The position numbers and the translations under genes were made by a program. The notes under the pieces were generated by a model, which worked only from the letters and a program-made list of their open reading frames with translations, was not told where the DNA came from and did not search any database. From Larus michahellis (Eukaryota > Chordata > Aves > Charadriiformes > Laridae), in assembly GCF_964199755.1 (NCBI RefSeq), contig NC_133901.1, positions 24,337,583 through 24,401,582 on the forward strand: DNA of 64,000 bases, written 5' to 3'. Below, one piece after another: positions 25,399 through 37,330 of the stretch (the first letter of the stretch is position 1; the number at the start of each line of letters is the position of its first letter).

Positions 25399-27780
25399 CC
25401 AAAACAAACTGTGGCACACTTGGATGAAAAAAGAAACTGGAAATGTTCTTGAGTGTTTTGGGGTTTTTGTTTTGTTTTTGTTTTTTTAAATTCATTATGT
25501 GCATTTTTACAAAGTATTTAAGAATGAACATAAATGCTAGTTGTGTTGACAATCTATTTAATATTTAATAGAAAAATATCTACTTGGAAATCTGGTCTTA
25601 AGGTTTATTCTCATTTTGCTGAAGAACTTGAAGTTCCGAGTTCTTGAAGTAATAGGTGTGAATGAATCTAAATGTTGTTTTGCTATTGTTGTCTTATTAG
25701 AGAGAACTTTCGAAACAAATAAGCTTTTTAATGGAAGAAAATCCACACAGCATTTGTTGGTTGGATTACATCTCTCAATACAAACACTGCAAACTTGCAT
25801 GAGTTTACCATGAGTGCCTGCCCTGCTGATATGGATCTTGAAATAGAAATCCCAAGATACTATGACATGGAAAAGATCTGAAGCTTCATGCCCAATTCAT
25901 TTGACTTTTTTTCTTGTATTAGGTGTTGTCAGGACTTGATTTCTCTACAGCTGAAGTCTTACAAAAATCTTGCAGTGTGCTGCAGATAATCTGGACAGCA
26001 GATACCAGTGTTAGTTATGTTTTTAAATACTAAAGAAGAAATCAGGGAACTTATGTTGTACCTCTTGTTTACATTTGGGGTGAGTAATATATGGAATGAC
26101 ATTAGACCACTATCTATATTTTCTTTAGGATTTTTTAAGGTACATATTTTTTCTTAATCTAAAAAGAAATGCAGGGTAGCAACATTCGTTTTAAATGAAG
26201 TTTGCCTACAGATAGTAAAATTTAAATGTGAATAGATTGTGGTTAAGTACTGATAAATTTACATCATCCCATGTATGATTTTATTTCTTTTTTTTTTATA
26301 AAAAGTAATAACTAGGTCCAGCTTACCTTTTGACTACAAATCTAATAAATAATCTCTATTATAATCACTCAAAGCACTTTAGATATCTGGACTATCCCAG
26401 ATTATTTTTAGATACTTTGTAGTATCTGCTTGTTATGATCAGTTGAATGATCAACATTGTTTTGTCTTTAAGCAATGCTTCAGTGAATATTTTTATATCT
26501 TTAGTTATATGGATTTGTATTTGCCACTTAACACAATCTTAAACTGGCGTTTTGACTTTAGTAAAATTAATTTTTGCTCACTTCATCTGAGAAGTTAGGT
26601 TTATGCTGAAAGAACATATATGTATATAACCAGGAAGAAGCAAAGGTATTACTGTGGCAACTTTGCTTCATCAGTATTAAATATAATGGTACTCCTTGAA
26701 ATATTATTTTTAATAATAACTTTATGTGGTACTTTTATTTTTGGAGCATTTGCTACGGAGTCTTTTGTTGTTGTTTTGTTGGGTGATTTTGGGGTGTTTT
26801 TACAATCATGATTTGGCCAAATTAACTAGGAATGTAACTTACAAATAGAATAGAAATCCACAATGCTTGAAACAGTAAGCTGTTTAAATTACTATACATT
26901 TATTATACTGTTGTAGGGAGGCTTTCTGTAATAGAAGCAAGTTGGCAAGACAGGATTGAAATCTTTTGGAACGAATGTTAGAATATGTTGTTAGAATAAC
27001 TATTTGATTTAATACCAGACAAACTGTTTTAGAATATCCAGGATTCAGTACTAGTCTCTGCAATGTCACAATCATTCTATCACCTCAGCTGTTTTTGCCT
27101 TTTCCTTTTTTACACATTTGATGTATTCTAAGGGATTTTTATTTGCCAACAATTGAAATGGGGGGGAGGGGAGAATATAGTAATGCCAAGAAATGTCTTT
27201 TGCCAAGGTAGAGTCTGATTAATTGCCATGAATAAAAAGCTGCCATTAAACAAAGTTGAATGTGGTCGAGTGTCAAAGTTAGGTTTTGCTATATGTGGAT
27301 TAACCCTGTGGCAAAGTGTCTGTTCCTTGGAGCCATTTTCTGTTGTTTTAAAAGTCAAATATATGAAAAATTAAGTTGTATACTCTTACAACATTTTTTT
27401 AAAATATGCACTTTTTTTTGCTTTGGTACTGGAATATCTAGGAAAAAAACAAAGACCATTGAATATTTGTGACCGTTAAGATTTGATTTCTCATTTTATA
27501 ATGTTTTAAAATGCAGTAGACGTTCTAGAATTTAATTAGGTACAAGTAGGATGATTAATAACAAAAGTTGCCTTCATTTTGATTAGTCTAGAAAGATGAT
27601 GTTATTCAGTAATTAGTTCTGTTAGGATTGTAAATTATCATTAGTTTTAATTTGTATTATGATGATGTATTGTTGAATGTATTTTTATTTAAATTTTATT
27701 TTCTTATCAAGACATTAAAATGTTTTGTAACATTGCTTGAGAATAACTCACAAATAAATTACAACTTAAGATACACTGTG
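25368..27780 (+). CDS. RASA2: RASA2 last exon: 10 codons, stop and 3' UTR
   Basis: The acceptor is atttttttccag. Codons give ENPIVGKVS and a TAA stop at 25396-25398. The rest is AT-rich 3' UTR. An AATAAA at 27753-27758 is followed by a T/G-rich stretch near 27777, a normal cleavage context. An earlier AATAAA at 26344 could give a shorter form. The UTR end is inferred. Confidence 0.85.
27753..27758 (+). terminator. RASA2: RASA2 poly(A) signal
   Basis: This is an AATAAA hexamer 2.35 kb after the RASA2 stop, with a GT-rich element (ctgtgtgtttattgtg) about 20 nt downstream. Confidence 0.6.
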
Positions 27781-30270
27781 TGTTTATTGTGAGGCCTGGC
27801 TCCTTAAAATGTTAGCATTTATCTGAAGACTGAATTAATAGAGTTTTACATACAGGAGTTGTGTATAAATAGATAAATATAGTTGGCAAGAAAAAAAAAC
27901 AACAGAATGAAGTTAGAGGGATCTTGCATGGTCATCTACAGCGTTGTTACATTTTAACTAAGATTGATGGTTGGAGAGAGAGAGAAGTGATTGTTAATCA
28001 TTTGGCATAACAGCGTGCGTAGAAGCCTTGGTAATTTGACAGTTTTTAAAATGTTTGGAATGACTAGTCTGATGTATTGAAGGATATCCGGCACTATGTT
28101 ACTAGTGTTATATATGGCTAATATTTTTTCTTGCTTACTGATTTGTCTTTCATTACCTGTCCTGTGTACCATTACCAGCTATATAATTTTTCAGACCTTT
28201 TAAAATATATTGCATATGGAAAAATAATCTTCCCTTTTCTCAGTCGTCTTCCTTTATTTAATCTGGGCACTTTTTTGCCACCATCTCTCCCCTCCTATGC
28301 TTATGGGCATTTTTATGAGATAATTTTGTACACGTGTGTTTTAATGTCTTGAGATGTTTTGTTTCCTTGTACAGAGAGCTGACCTGTTCTTTATTGCTGG
28401 TATGGAGGCTGCTATTAGGAGTTACAGTGCAAACCTTCCAGTCATTTTGGAATTAATTTTGATTAATTCTGAGGTAAGCTGTAGTAAGGCCCAGTCTCAG
28501 TGGTCACTACATTCACTTGCAGAGATCAGAAAGCAGAGGAAGTTAAAGATTAAATTGGAAGTACAGGATGAAATTTTTTTCTGTGGACATTAAAAAAAAT
28601 CTGTGGTTATTAAAGCAGAGTGATCTGTTCTTTTCACTGCTAATATGCTGCCTTCTCTATCAGCTCCATTAAGCTGAGTTTTCTCTACACCATAACATGA
28701 GAAGGGTATTCCCATTTAAGATCTGTGGCTTCTGAGCTGATTGTCCTTTCAGGTTGTGGGCCAGGCTAGCAATTATAGGTGCATAAGGCCTCTGTAGCTA
28801 GAAAGTTCTTCCTAGGACTCTGGATTCCTTGAAAATCAATGTGCTAGTTTCTCACACAGTTCTATACATCTTTGTCCCCCACCATACATGCAAGTGACTA
28901 TAGTGAGAAAATGCATACTTACAGCCTATACGTAGGTGAGCATATGTATTTATCTTCATATAGTCTCCCTATAGACTATGTACGGTGAACAGAATTAATA
29001 ATATCTAGAAAATTAAGTGTTTAAAATACATTATCTTTAATTCCTGCTCATTTGTATGTATTTTAATATACAAAGTTTGCAACATCAACTCACATGTGAT
29101 AAGGACTGATTCAGTATTGCATTTAAAAGAGCATGCATATGGAATAAAAATTAGCCCAATAAGCAACAGCTCCCAGTAACAAAAAGAACAACTTCCAGTA
29201 GAATGGGCAAATACATACAATTTACGTAAGGTTAACAAATAGTTAAAGAAGCATATTTAATATTTATAGGATTTATGCAGATTAAATAAACCAGAAATCA
29301 TTTAATAGCAGTAAGGAGACTGTAACAGTGTTACTGTGTTCAGCTGTGATGAGACTGCTGCTGGATTACTTTGTCTCTTCCTGAGATTAAAGAATATAGG
29401 CAGCTGTTTAAAAAAAAAATAAAAAAAATTCAGGTTTTGAGAGTAGAGCTATAAGAACTGGAAATATAGACTGTAATTTAGCTAAATTACTTAGTTTTAA
29501 AATGTAAGTTTAAAAAGTCACTTTATGACCTAAATCAGGGATAGAAATTTGATAATCAGTTGCTCCACAATCCCAATAAGGTTTAAAAAGATCAAGTGGT
29601 TGCAGTGTTCAGGAAATGCATGTGCTTTGTAAGAATGTTTTGTTTGTTTTTTTTTTTTAAGGAAAAAAAATATTAGACAACCTTACTGAATTACTTTTAA
29701 AATATTTTTTACATTAAGAAATGTTTATGGGAAATAACAGAATCCATCCATATATAAATTTTAATACGATGTTTCATAGAATTTTATGACTAAGCTTTTT
29801 AACTGTTTGAGGTAATAATTATTTTAGCATAACTACTATTGCAAATGCTGTGGCAGTTTCATATAAAGTCTAGTTAACAGTTTTACTGTTCACTGAAGAG
29901 GATATAAATTTTTATTCTTATCTTAGAAACATTAATTAATGTTTTTTTTAAATCCGGTCAGACAATTTAGTTTGCTTTAAGGGACTGTGATTTTGTTCCC
30001 CACTTTAATCCTCTATTTTTGGTCATTCTTCCTACACAAGGAAAAAGAACTGAGAGAATCATAGAACAGCCAAAGTAAATCTACTGTGTGACTTGAACTC
30101 AAGACTTAAAGGTAAAAATCTCTTACCTGGTTCCTCTGAAATAGTAGTGTAGAAGATTTTGGCTCTGGTTTCCTAAGAAATGCAAGATATCCCCTGCTTT
30201 GCTCCAGGTTGGTGTTTCAGTGACACACTCCACTGTCAGGGAGCAGGGAGAGAAGATGATGTTTGAGGGA
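27781..30270. other. RASA2-RNF7 intergenic, first part
   Basis: AT-rich sequence with no recognised gene. The only exon-like object is 28375-28473, described separately. Other open frames lack splice signals or family resemblance. Confidence 0.6.
28375..28473 (+). other. Exon-like open segment of unknown gene
   Basis: A 99-nt stretch open in phase 0 lies between a good acceptor (tttccttgtacag) and a good donor (gag|gtaagc). It would encode 33 residues including FFIAGMEAAIRSY and LPVILELIL. It lies beyond the RASA2 poly(A) signal. I recognise no family and cannot link it to another exon, so a chance open segment is quite possible. Confidence 0.25.
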
Positions 30271-30278
30271 TGTGTGTG

Positions 30279-30287
30279 TATATATAA
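30279..30287 (+). promoter_or_regulatory. TATA-like element of the small gene candidate
   Basis: tatatataa lies just before a locally CpG-enriched stretch (about 30305-30480) with at least eleven CpG dinucleotides in otherwise CpG-poor DNA. This would place transcription start near 30310, about 150 nt before the candidate ATG at 30463. Confidence 0.35.
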
Positions 30288-30462
30288 CAGAAAGCTTAAA
30301 AGCTAGCCCGACTGCTGGTCCCGCAGTGTTTTCCTGCCGGCTCAGCGTGCGGACACCGTACCTACTGAAGGATTACTTCAGCGGCCGGAGAAGAAGCTCA
30401 GGGGTGGGAGCTCCAGGGGTTTAACACCGCCTGCTCAGCATTTGCTTCTCCCAGACACTGCG

Positions 30463-31045
30463 ATGTCGTTGCTAGGTGATAGAGAAACAAGCCTTCATCA
30501 GATGGCAAAAAGCAGTCGACAGAGGTAAAATTAACAAGAGGGGAAACTCCCCTATAAAAAGTGATCCACAATAGCGCTCGGATGTGACATTTATGTTGCA
30601 TCTTTTATCCCTAGACCTTTAGAGTACCTGATGAAAGAAGGGCAAGTATATGCAATTCGCTCTCTCCTTTCCACGCTGGGGGATGTCAAGGTGCTATGTA
30701 TTGTGTAGCAATGGAAATTTAAACACCCGAGAGGAAGGAGTACTTCCCTGTAGCTTCTGTAACTAAGAAGTATTTAAATGATGCCAGAAGCTGTCAAAAT
30801 GCTTTGTCAAATATTTGGGCATTTTAATCATCTCGAGTCGTGAACTGACACCCCAGAGGGTGACAGTGTAAGCTGAGAGGTTTGTACAAGCGTTTTCTCC
30901 GTATGATAATGATGCAGTATAGCTCATCATTTACCTTGCAACTTGTATTTAGTCCTGTACCTTTCCTTCTCTCACCTTTTCTCCTTATTTTGCTGATTTA
31001 CCCTAGTATAAATTAGACCAAACACGATGCAGATTATCTGATTGA
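30463..31045 (+). CDS. Unrecognised small spliced gene candidate, 58 aa in three exons
   Basis: I do not recognise this protein. Exon 1 is 30463-30524 (ATG in CpG-enriched DNA, donor cagag|gtaaaa). Exon 2 is 30615-30690 (acceptor tcttttatccctag). Exon 3 is 31007-31045 (strong pyrimidine tract, acceptor gatttaccctag, TGA stop). The exon 1-2 phase joins exactly and gives SSRQ-R-PLEYLMKEGQVYAI and then RSLLSTLGDVK; exon 3 adds YKLDQTRCRLSD. An AATAAA follows 60 nt after the stop. The weak point is the exon 2 donor, aag|gtgcta. If it is not used, the frame closes at 30708 and gives 51 residues. The product would be soluble, basic and partly helical, with no signal peptide or membrane segment. Function unknown. 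Confidence 0.45.
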
Positions 31046-31104
31046 TTTTGCAAGAATCTTAAAATTGAGACAGAAATAATCCTAGTCCTAGGTAGGAGAT
31101 TTTA

Positions 31105-31110
31105 AATAAA
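31105..31110 (+). terminator. Poly(A) signal of the small gene candidate
   Basis: AATAAA lies 60 nt after the proposed TGA at 31043-31045 and before the CR1 copy that starts near 31.6 kb. Confidence 0.35.
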
Positions 31111-31599
31111 GCATTAAGCTGTATAAATGGAACAATACAAGCATGAGTTCCAGTACTGCTGGAAAAACTCCATGAAAGATCTAACTTTTTTGAATGCAAA
31201 ACATACAATGATTTCTGTAACAACCAAAATAATTCACCTAGCTTCCTCCTGAGTAGTTGATTCAGATTCTTGACGAGTCTTTCCTGTCACACCATTCTGT
31301 CATTGTTTTGGTTTGGGTTTTTTAAAATTATTTATGTATATACTTGAATTGTATATACATACATCTTGGCCAAAATCTCAAAGTAGAAAGTTGGGTTAAA
31401 GTCAAAAAAATCTGTTGAGTGACATGGTACACAGGACATAATGTCTGCAAGTGTGAATGATGAGAGGATAAACTTCACTTACGCAGTACCTTCCAGTAAT
31501 TTAAGCACATGAGTAAAGGGAGTTTCCATAAGACAAGTTTCTGTGCAACTTCCCTTCCTTTTTTGTTTGGTTTGGTTTTTGTTTTGTTGGGGTTTTTTG
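31111..31599. other. Non-coding spacer
   Basis: AT-rich spacer between the small gene candidate and the CR1 element, with T/G-rich low-complexity sequence at its right end. Nothing recognisable. Confidence 0.6.
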
Positions 31600-32794
31600 G
31601 ATTGGAGGGCAGGATGCGGGGAAGGCTGTGCACGTTGTCTATCTGGACTTTGGTAAGGCCTTTGACACCGTCCCCCACAGCACTCTCCTGGAGAAGCTGG
31701 CGAATCATGGCATAGACAAGCGTACTCTTCGCTGGGTTAAAAACTGGCTGGCTGGCCGTGCCCAGAGAGTTGTGATTAATGGGGTGAAATCCTCTTGGCA
31801 GCCAGTCACCAGTGGTGTCCCTCAGGGCTCAGTTTTGGGGCCAGTTTTGTTTAATATCTTTATCAATGATCTGGATGAGGGGATTGAGTGCACCCTCAGT
31901 AAGTTTGCAGACGACACCAAACTAGGTGGGAGTGTTGATCTGCTTGAGGGTAGGAAGGCTCTACAGAGGGACCTGGACAGGCTGGATCAATGGGCCAAGG
32001 CCAGCTGTATGAAGTTTAATAAGGCCAAGGGCCGGGTCCTGCATTTCGGTCACAACAACCCCAAGCAACGCTACAGGCTTGGGGAAGAGTGGCTGGAAAT
32101 CTGCCCGGCAGAAAAGGACCTGGGGGTGCTGGTGGACGGCCAGCTTAACATGAGCCAGTAGTGTGCCCAGGTGGCCAAGAAGGCCAACAGCATTCTGGCT
32201 TATATGAGGAATAGCATGGCCAGCAGGAGTAGGGAAGTGATGGTGCCTCTGTACTCGGCACTGGTGAGGCCTCACCTCGAGTACTGTGTTCAGTTCTGGG
32301 CCCCTCTGTATAAGAGGGACATTGAAGTGCTGGAGCGTGTCCAGAGGAGAGCTACCAGGCCGGTGAGGGGTCTGGAGACCAGGTCATATGAGGAGAGGCT
32401 GAGGGAGCTGGGCATGTTTAGCTTGGAGAAGAGGAGGCTGAGGGGAGACCTCATTGCCCTCTACAGCTACCTGAAAGGAGGTTGTAGAGAGGTGGGTGTT
32501 GGCCTCTTCTCCCAGGTGAATAATGACAGGACCAGAGGAAATGGTCTGAAGTTGCAGCAGGGGAGGTTTAGGTTAGATATTAGGAGGAATTACTTTACTG
32601 AAAGGGTGGTCAGGCACTGGAACGGCCTGCCCAGGGAGGTGGGTGAGTCACCATCCCTAGAGGTGTTTAAGAAACGTGTAGATTTGGCACTTCAGGGCAT
32701 GCTCTAATGACAGAGATTGTAGGGGGGATTTTTTTGGTGTATGGTTGGACTCGATGATCTCAAAGGTCCTTTCCAACCATGAAGATTCTATGAT
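31600..32794 (+). mobile_element. CR1 LINE, 5'-truncated, reverse transcriptase frame broken once
   Basis: About 1.2 kb of the 3' part of a CR1 retrotransposon. One frame (31625-32707) encodes the second half of the reverse transcriptase: [40 protein letters not shown] and the FADDTKLGG catalytic motif, then the C-terminal region ([17 protein letters not shown]). The frame is interrupted only by a TAG at 32159-32161, where a Gln codon is expected. The 3' end carries the usual gatgatctcaaaggtccttt block and attctatgattt. Endonuclease and early reverse transcriptase are missing, so it cannot move by itself. Confidence 0.95.
31625..32707 (+). pseudogene. CR1 ORF2 reverse transcriptase fragment with one internal stop
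   Basis: The codon frame is continuous from the LDFGKAFDT region to the natural TAA at 32705-32707 apart from the single TAG at 32159. The FADD catalytic aspartates are intact. It lacks the endonuclease, the amino-terminal half of the reverse transcriptase and any promoter, so it is a dead fragment. Confidence 0.9.
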
Positions 32795-35700
32795 TTGCTA
32801 ACAGTAGCTTATGAGGTCTATCCCGATACTAGGCATATTCCAAGTATCAGTGAGAGGGTAAAAATATTAAGTCAAACTGCATTACCTCACACAAATTTAA
32901 AGGAGATGTCAATATTTCAAAATCAGTAAGGGGCGTGCCTCCTCGTAACAGCAAAACAACATAACTTGGTTTTCAGTTTTCAGTTCAGAATGCAGTTCCA
33001 TTCTCAAACAGCTAACCTCAGTTAAAACATGCAAAAATTTTATCTTCACAGTTAATTTTTTAAAAATTAATAAATGGAATATGAGACTAGCTTCTGACTT
33101 GAAAATCCGCACTGTCCAGGGGAATAGTAATAGCTGAGGTTTACTTCAGAGTAAAACAATTAGCAAACAAGAATCTAGTGTAGAATTTGATGAAGTAGTC
33201 TGGGGTCTTTATGTCATTGGCTTTAAATCTCTGTCTTAGAAGGGGAGATGGATGAGCCTGGGTGTGGTATGAAGAATGGAGAAGTTTCAAGGCTTTAGAC
33301 TTAATTAAAACAGCTCAGCAAAGTCAGTAGATATTTAGTCTCTTGTAGACAGGGTTTTCCCATTAAAGCAGAAAGGTTCCCATGCAGAAGTAATTAACTC
33401 TTTCTGTAAAACTTCTTTAAGAATTTCTCTTCTATCTATTAGGTGTCGTGTTGTCCATTTGTTTCACTTATTGAGTAATGCACAGTGCATTTAAGAATCT
33501 GAATTACTGGTACTTCTCTGTCTTTGAACTCATTCCTGGATTTCTATAAAGCTTATGCCAAATTGCATCACGTATACAGCAATACAGGGAAAATGGTGGG
33601 GACAGACTTTTTTAAACTCCATTTGCTACTCTGGGTAGAAATATATTTCTGGGACTTCTTCTATCTCCCTTCCAGTGAGATCCTCCCAGTGTAAAAGTGA
33701 TATGCAGTTTATTCCACAAACACAGTATGTTTCCCAAATTTCTGTTTTGGTTTATTTTTCATTTCTGGATGCCCACATCATGCTTCTCTTTCACAGAAAC
33801 TGTACATATTTTTATGTTATACAGTTTATAATCAATTACATTTCAATTAAATTTCTGCAATAATTCCACAGTGAGGATGCAGTGTAATTCATCAATTCTG
33901 GATGAATTCTGGATTCTGACTTGTCTCCATGTCAAATAATACTCATTCAAATCTCCAAATGTTCAATGTATGCATATTTTCAAGTCTATTTTCCATTTTG
34001 GCAACTGCATTGGGCATCTTCAGTAAAACCTTAAGAACAACTGACTACAGGCAACAGCTAGTGTGCTGATACAGTGCTATTTCCTCTATCGCAGCCCCAC
34101 CGCCTGCCCTCAGCGAGGTCTCGGCTGTAGCCACAACAGGGTTATTAGTACAGGCCATTAATAGCACTGTTTAGCATATTCCTATTGGAAAAACAGCACA
34201 GAGAGCCATAGGTGATCTAGAGTTTAAGGAATAGTTTTGGCACAGAACTATGCTTCAATTATTTTCCTTGGCAGATAAATTGATGCAGTACTTAAGTGTT
34301 CTGATATATGTTAGTCTATTGACAGAACAAACAGTATGTGTAATACTACAATCCAGCACGTGCATTAGTTGGCCAAGATACACAAATCCTTACATAACTG
34401 TTCTTTGCATTATCATAAAACTGACATTTCCATAACAGTTTTGTTATTAGTAAAAATAATCTTCGATTCTATGTTTCAGAGTAAGCAAGCTGTGGAAAAA
34501 ACAACAAAAAAAAAAATCTCAAAAAGTTGTAAGAGCAAAGAAGAAAGAAAAAAAGAACAAAACTCAGGTCTCCATTCTCAAAAGATTCATGAAAATCTAT
34601 GAAAGGCCTTGAACATGCTTCCAGCCACTGTCTGTGCAATACTCAGAGTTTAAAAAGGTTCATAGTATATGAAAATGTTCCTGCAAGGTAAAGATGCATC
34701 TGTATATTCATTTGATATGGGATTAGGAGTGTGAAAATAGAACTGTGTTATGGCAGGTGTAAGTTGCGTGTCAAACACTTGGAGCTTTCAATGAGTATTA
34801 TTTGACATTGAGACAGTCATCATCCAGATTGGTCCTTGATGAATTACACTGCTTCCTTACTGTGAAACTATTGCAGAAATTTAATTGATTATAAATTGTA
34901 TCATATAAAACAATATTCTAAATTTGGGTACCTACTATTATGTACATGCCCATCCACAGTTGCCAAACAGGTTGGGTTTTGCCATTCTGTAGCACGGAGT
35001 TGGCTCAGCAGCTGTAATTCTAGCTGAGCCATCACTCGATGGGCTAAAAAGGACTTAGTTCAAGTTCCTATATTTAGACACTTGCTTTGGAACATTGTCA
35101 GTAAAGTCTGAATGAGATATGCAAATGCAGTCTTCCCCTGCCCAATCTGAAATAATGAGTTTTTATTTACAGTTGAAAACAGCGACAAAGTACATCAGGA
35201 AAACCCACTGAAAGACCTATCACATTTTGTTCCACTGTCCCACATGCGACATCTTTAATGTCATGTGTGTCTGTAGGGAACAGATGAGTTCTAGGGTGCC
35301 AGGACAGTAGTTCTCCAAAACGGCTTGAAATTTTTTTATACAGTTCTTCAGGTGGTAAAATAATCAAGAAAACACTATTAGTTGTGAAATGATTATTTTA
35401 TTTCTGTAAAGCAATATGGACAGAGTTAAAGGTACCTGTATCAAATTTGCTCTACAATTTTCACTGCTAATGTAAGTTCTGGCACTGCACAGTAAAAATG
35501 CAAGTTTTATTTTTAAGAGGGAGCTGACACGCATTTAAGATCTTGCTTCCAGCAGCAATGGAAGTGTGATTGTCTGGAATCATCTCGCTTCGCAAACTGA
35601 TGCTCAAAGTTCAGCCCAACCACCAAAACCAACGTGGACACGTTGAGATTTCTGCAGGGGGGTCAGAGACTTGATAAATTGCAATGAACTAATGGGAAAT

Positions 35701-36590
35701 GAAAGGGGTGTGATGGTGTGGGTGTGTGTGCACATGTGTACAAGGCTCAGATCCAGGGCTAGACAAGAAATTTGCCTGTAGTTTTTCGCTTTGTGGATAA
35801 GGTAAGGTGACATGCTGTGGGCTGTGCACATCTGTACTGTCTTGTTGATCCTCCCTGTTGAAGCCGTGTGATGGGGTATGTTCATGTTTCGGGGCACATG
35901 GCCATAGAAATGTTCTAGACTACATACAAAAATAAGTGCTGCCCATGAATCTAAAGCCGCTGAGAAAATGGTTAGTGTTGGGCACAGTCGGTACTCTGAA
36001 GGTGGTCAATCTGTTTGGCAATCGGACAGGAGAACTTCGGTGCAGGTGAAAGAAATATTGGTAGGTTTTGAGAAAAGGCAAAGAAAGGTGGACTGTTTCT
36101 AACTCTAGCTCTCACAACTTCCATGAATTTCTTTGTCCTAACTTTAAATAGAACATTGTATCTTTATAGTTTAATTTGTACATGGATATAAACATTGTTT
36201 AACAAACTTACCTTAAAGTAGTCTTAAAGAGACAGGGCACTATGTTGGAAAAGTCAATTTTGTGTACTTTTATTTGGGTAAAGATTAGGGAAGAAATCCA
36301 AGTTTCTATTATCTTTTAAAATAAGTATGTGCATTGTTTAGCTTTGTTCTTATCCACACTTTGAAGCTCCAGTTTTTAAGACCTATGTGGTTGTATACGT
36401 AAATGCTTTTATTTTTGAATGTAACCAGACACTTTAAAATTCCCTCTTAGCTTTTTAGTTCCCTCGTGCTTCACAACTCTTACACCTATTTTCCGCTGAT
36501 TTTTTTTTTTTTTTTTTTTTTTTGTCCTTTATCAAATTCAAGCTGAGTCCAAGTCTATAGTCTGAATTTCGCTCTCTAGAAACCGTAGAC
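32795..36590. other. RASA2-RNF7 intergenic, second part
   Basis: AT-rich spacer. I see no gene I can support. A T24 run lies at 36500-36523. A possible minus-strand terminal exon near 35.17-35.48 kb and an A-rich exon-like block near 34.5 kb were considered, and neither is convincing. Confidence 0.55.
36500..36523. repeat. Poly(T) tract, 24 nt, upstream of RNF7
   Basis: An uninterrupted run of T lies 186 bp before the RNF7 start codon and 70-80 bp before the CpG-rich block. Confidence 0.9.
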
Positions 36591-37330
36591 TTCGAGCAGG
36601 TATTTGGGATCTCACGCCGCCCCCGCCCCCCGGGTTGCGCCCCCCGCCGCCGCCGCTGGGGGGCGCTGCCGGCCCGCGCTACCGGCGGCGCGTCCCCGCC
36701 CCTGCGCCATGGCCGATGTGGAGGACGGGGAGGAGGCGGGCGCCCCCCACTCGCACCCGGGCTCGGCGGGATCTAAGGCGGGCGGCCCCGACAAGATGTT
36801 CTCGCTGAAGAAGTGGAACGCGGTGGCCATGTGGAGCTGGGACGTGGAGTGCGACACCTGCGCCATTTGCCGGGTGCAGGTCATGGGTAAGCGCCGGACA
36901 AGGCAGGCCCCGGCCGCCATGGCCGCCGCCGCGGGCCGCAGGGCCGCCCTGCCCGCCGCCCTGCCTTCCCCTCCCCGCGCACTGCGGGCGGAGGAGCGAG
37001 AGGCGGTTTCCGGCAGAAGGGGGGCGCTGCCCCCTCCGCGCCTCCTCTTCCTCCTCCTGAGGAAGCGAGGAGGGCCCTGCGGCCCGCGGCACCCCGAGTG
37101 CAGGCCCTGCCCTCGCCTCAGCTCGGGGGCCCGGGCAGCCCGCCCTCCCGCCGGGGGAGGCCGCGCCGGTCAGCGGCCCTCCCCGGGCGGGCCCAGCCGG
37201 TGCTCGGGCCCGGAGGCGGGCGGGCGGCGCCGGCCTCCGCGAAGGCGCCTTTTTCGTGGAGCCCGTTTGGTGCCTGCTGGCAAGCTCCGCCAGCGCCGGG
37301 GTACGGCCGGGCTGGCCAAAGTGTGTGGTG
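36590..37330 (+). promoter_or_regulatory. RNF7: CpG island, RNF7 promoter and first exon
   Basis: Base composition switches abruptly from AT-rich to very GC- and CpG-rich, with GC-box-like cccgcccccc near 36620. The block covers the 5' UTR, coding exon 1 and the start of intron 1, as expected for a housekeeping promoter. No TATA box is evident. Long open frames here on both strands come from base composition. Confidence 0.85.
36709..36886 (+). CDS. RNF7: RNF7 coding exon 1
   Basis: It runs from ATG to donor catgg|gtaagc and encodes the acidic Gly/Ser-rich N-terminus, the cullin-binding strand and the first RING cysteines up to CRVQVM. It ends one base into an Asp codon. Confidence 0.97.

Noticed and set aside
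30058-30070. aatcatagaa, resembling a reversed CR1 3' tail
   Set aside because: Single short match. The flanking sequence does not resemble CR1.
30468-30480. RFX X-box-like half site (gttgctag) at the small gene candidate
   Set aside because: Only one half matches, and it lies inside the proposed coding exon.
34480-34602. Lysine-rich terminal-exon-like block after a tttcag acceptor
   Set aside because: A-rich low-complexity sequence opens two frames at once. No upstream exon joins convincingly.
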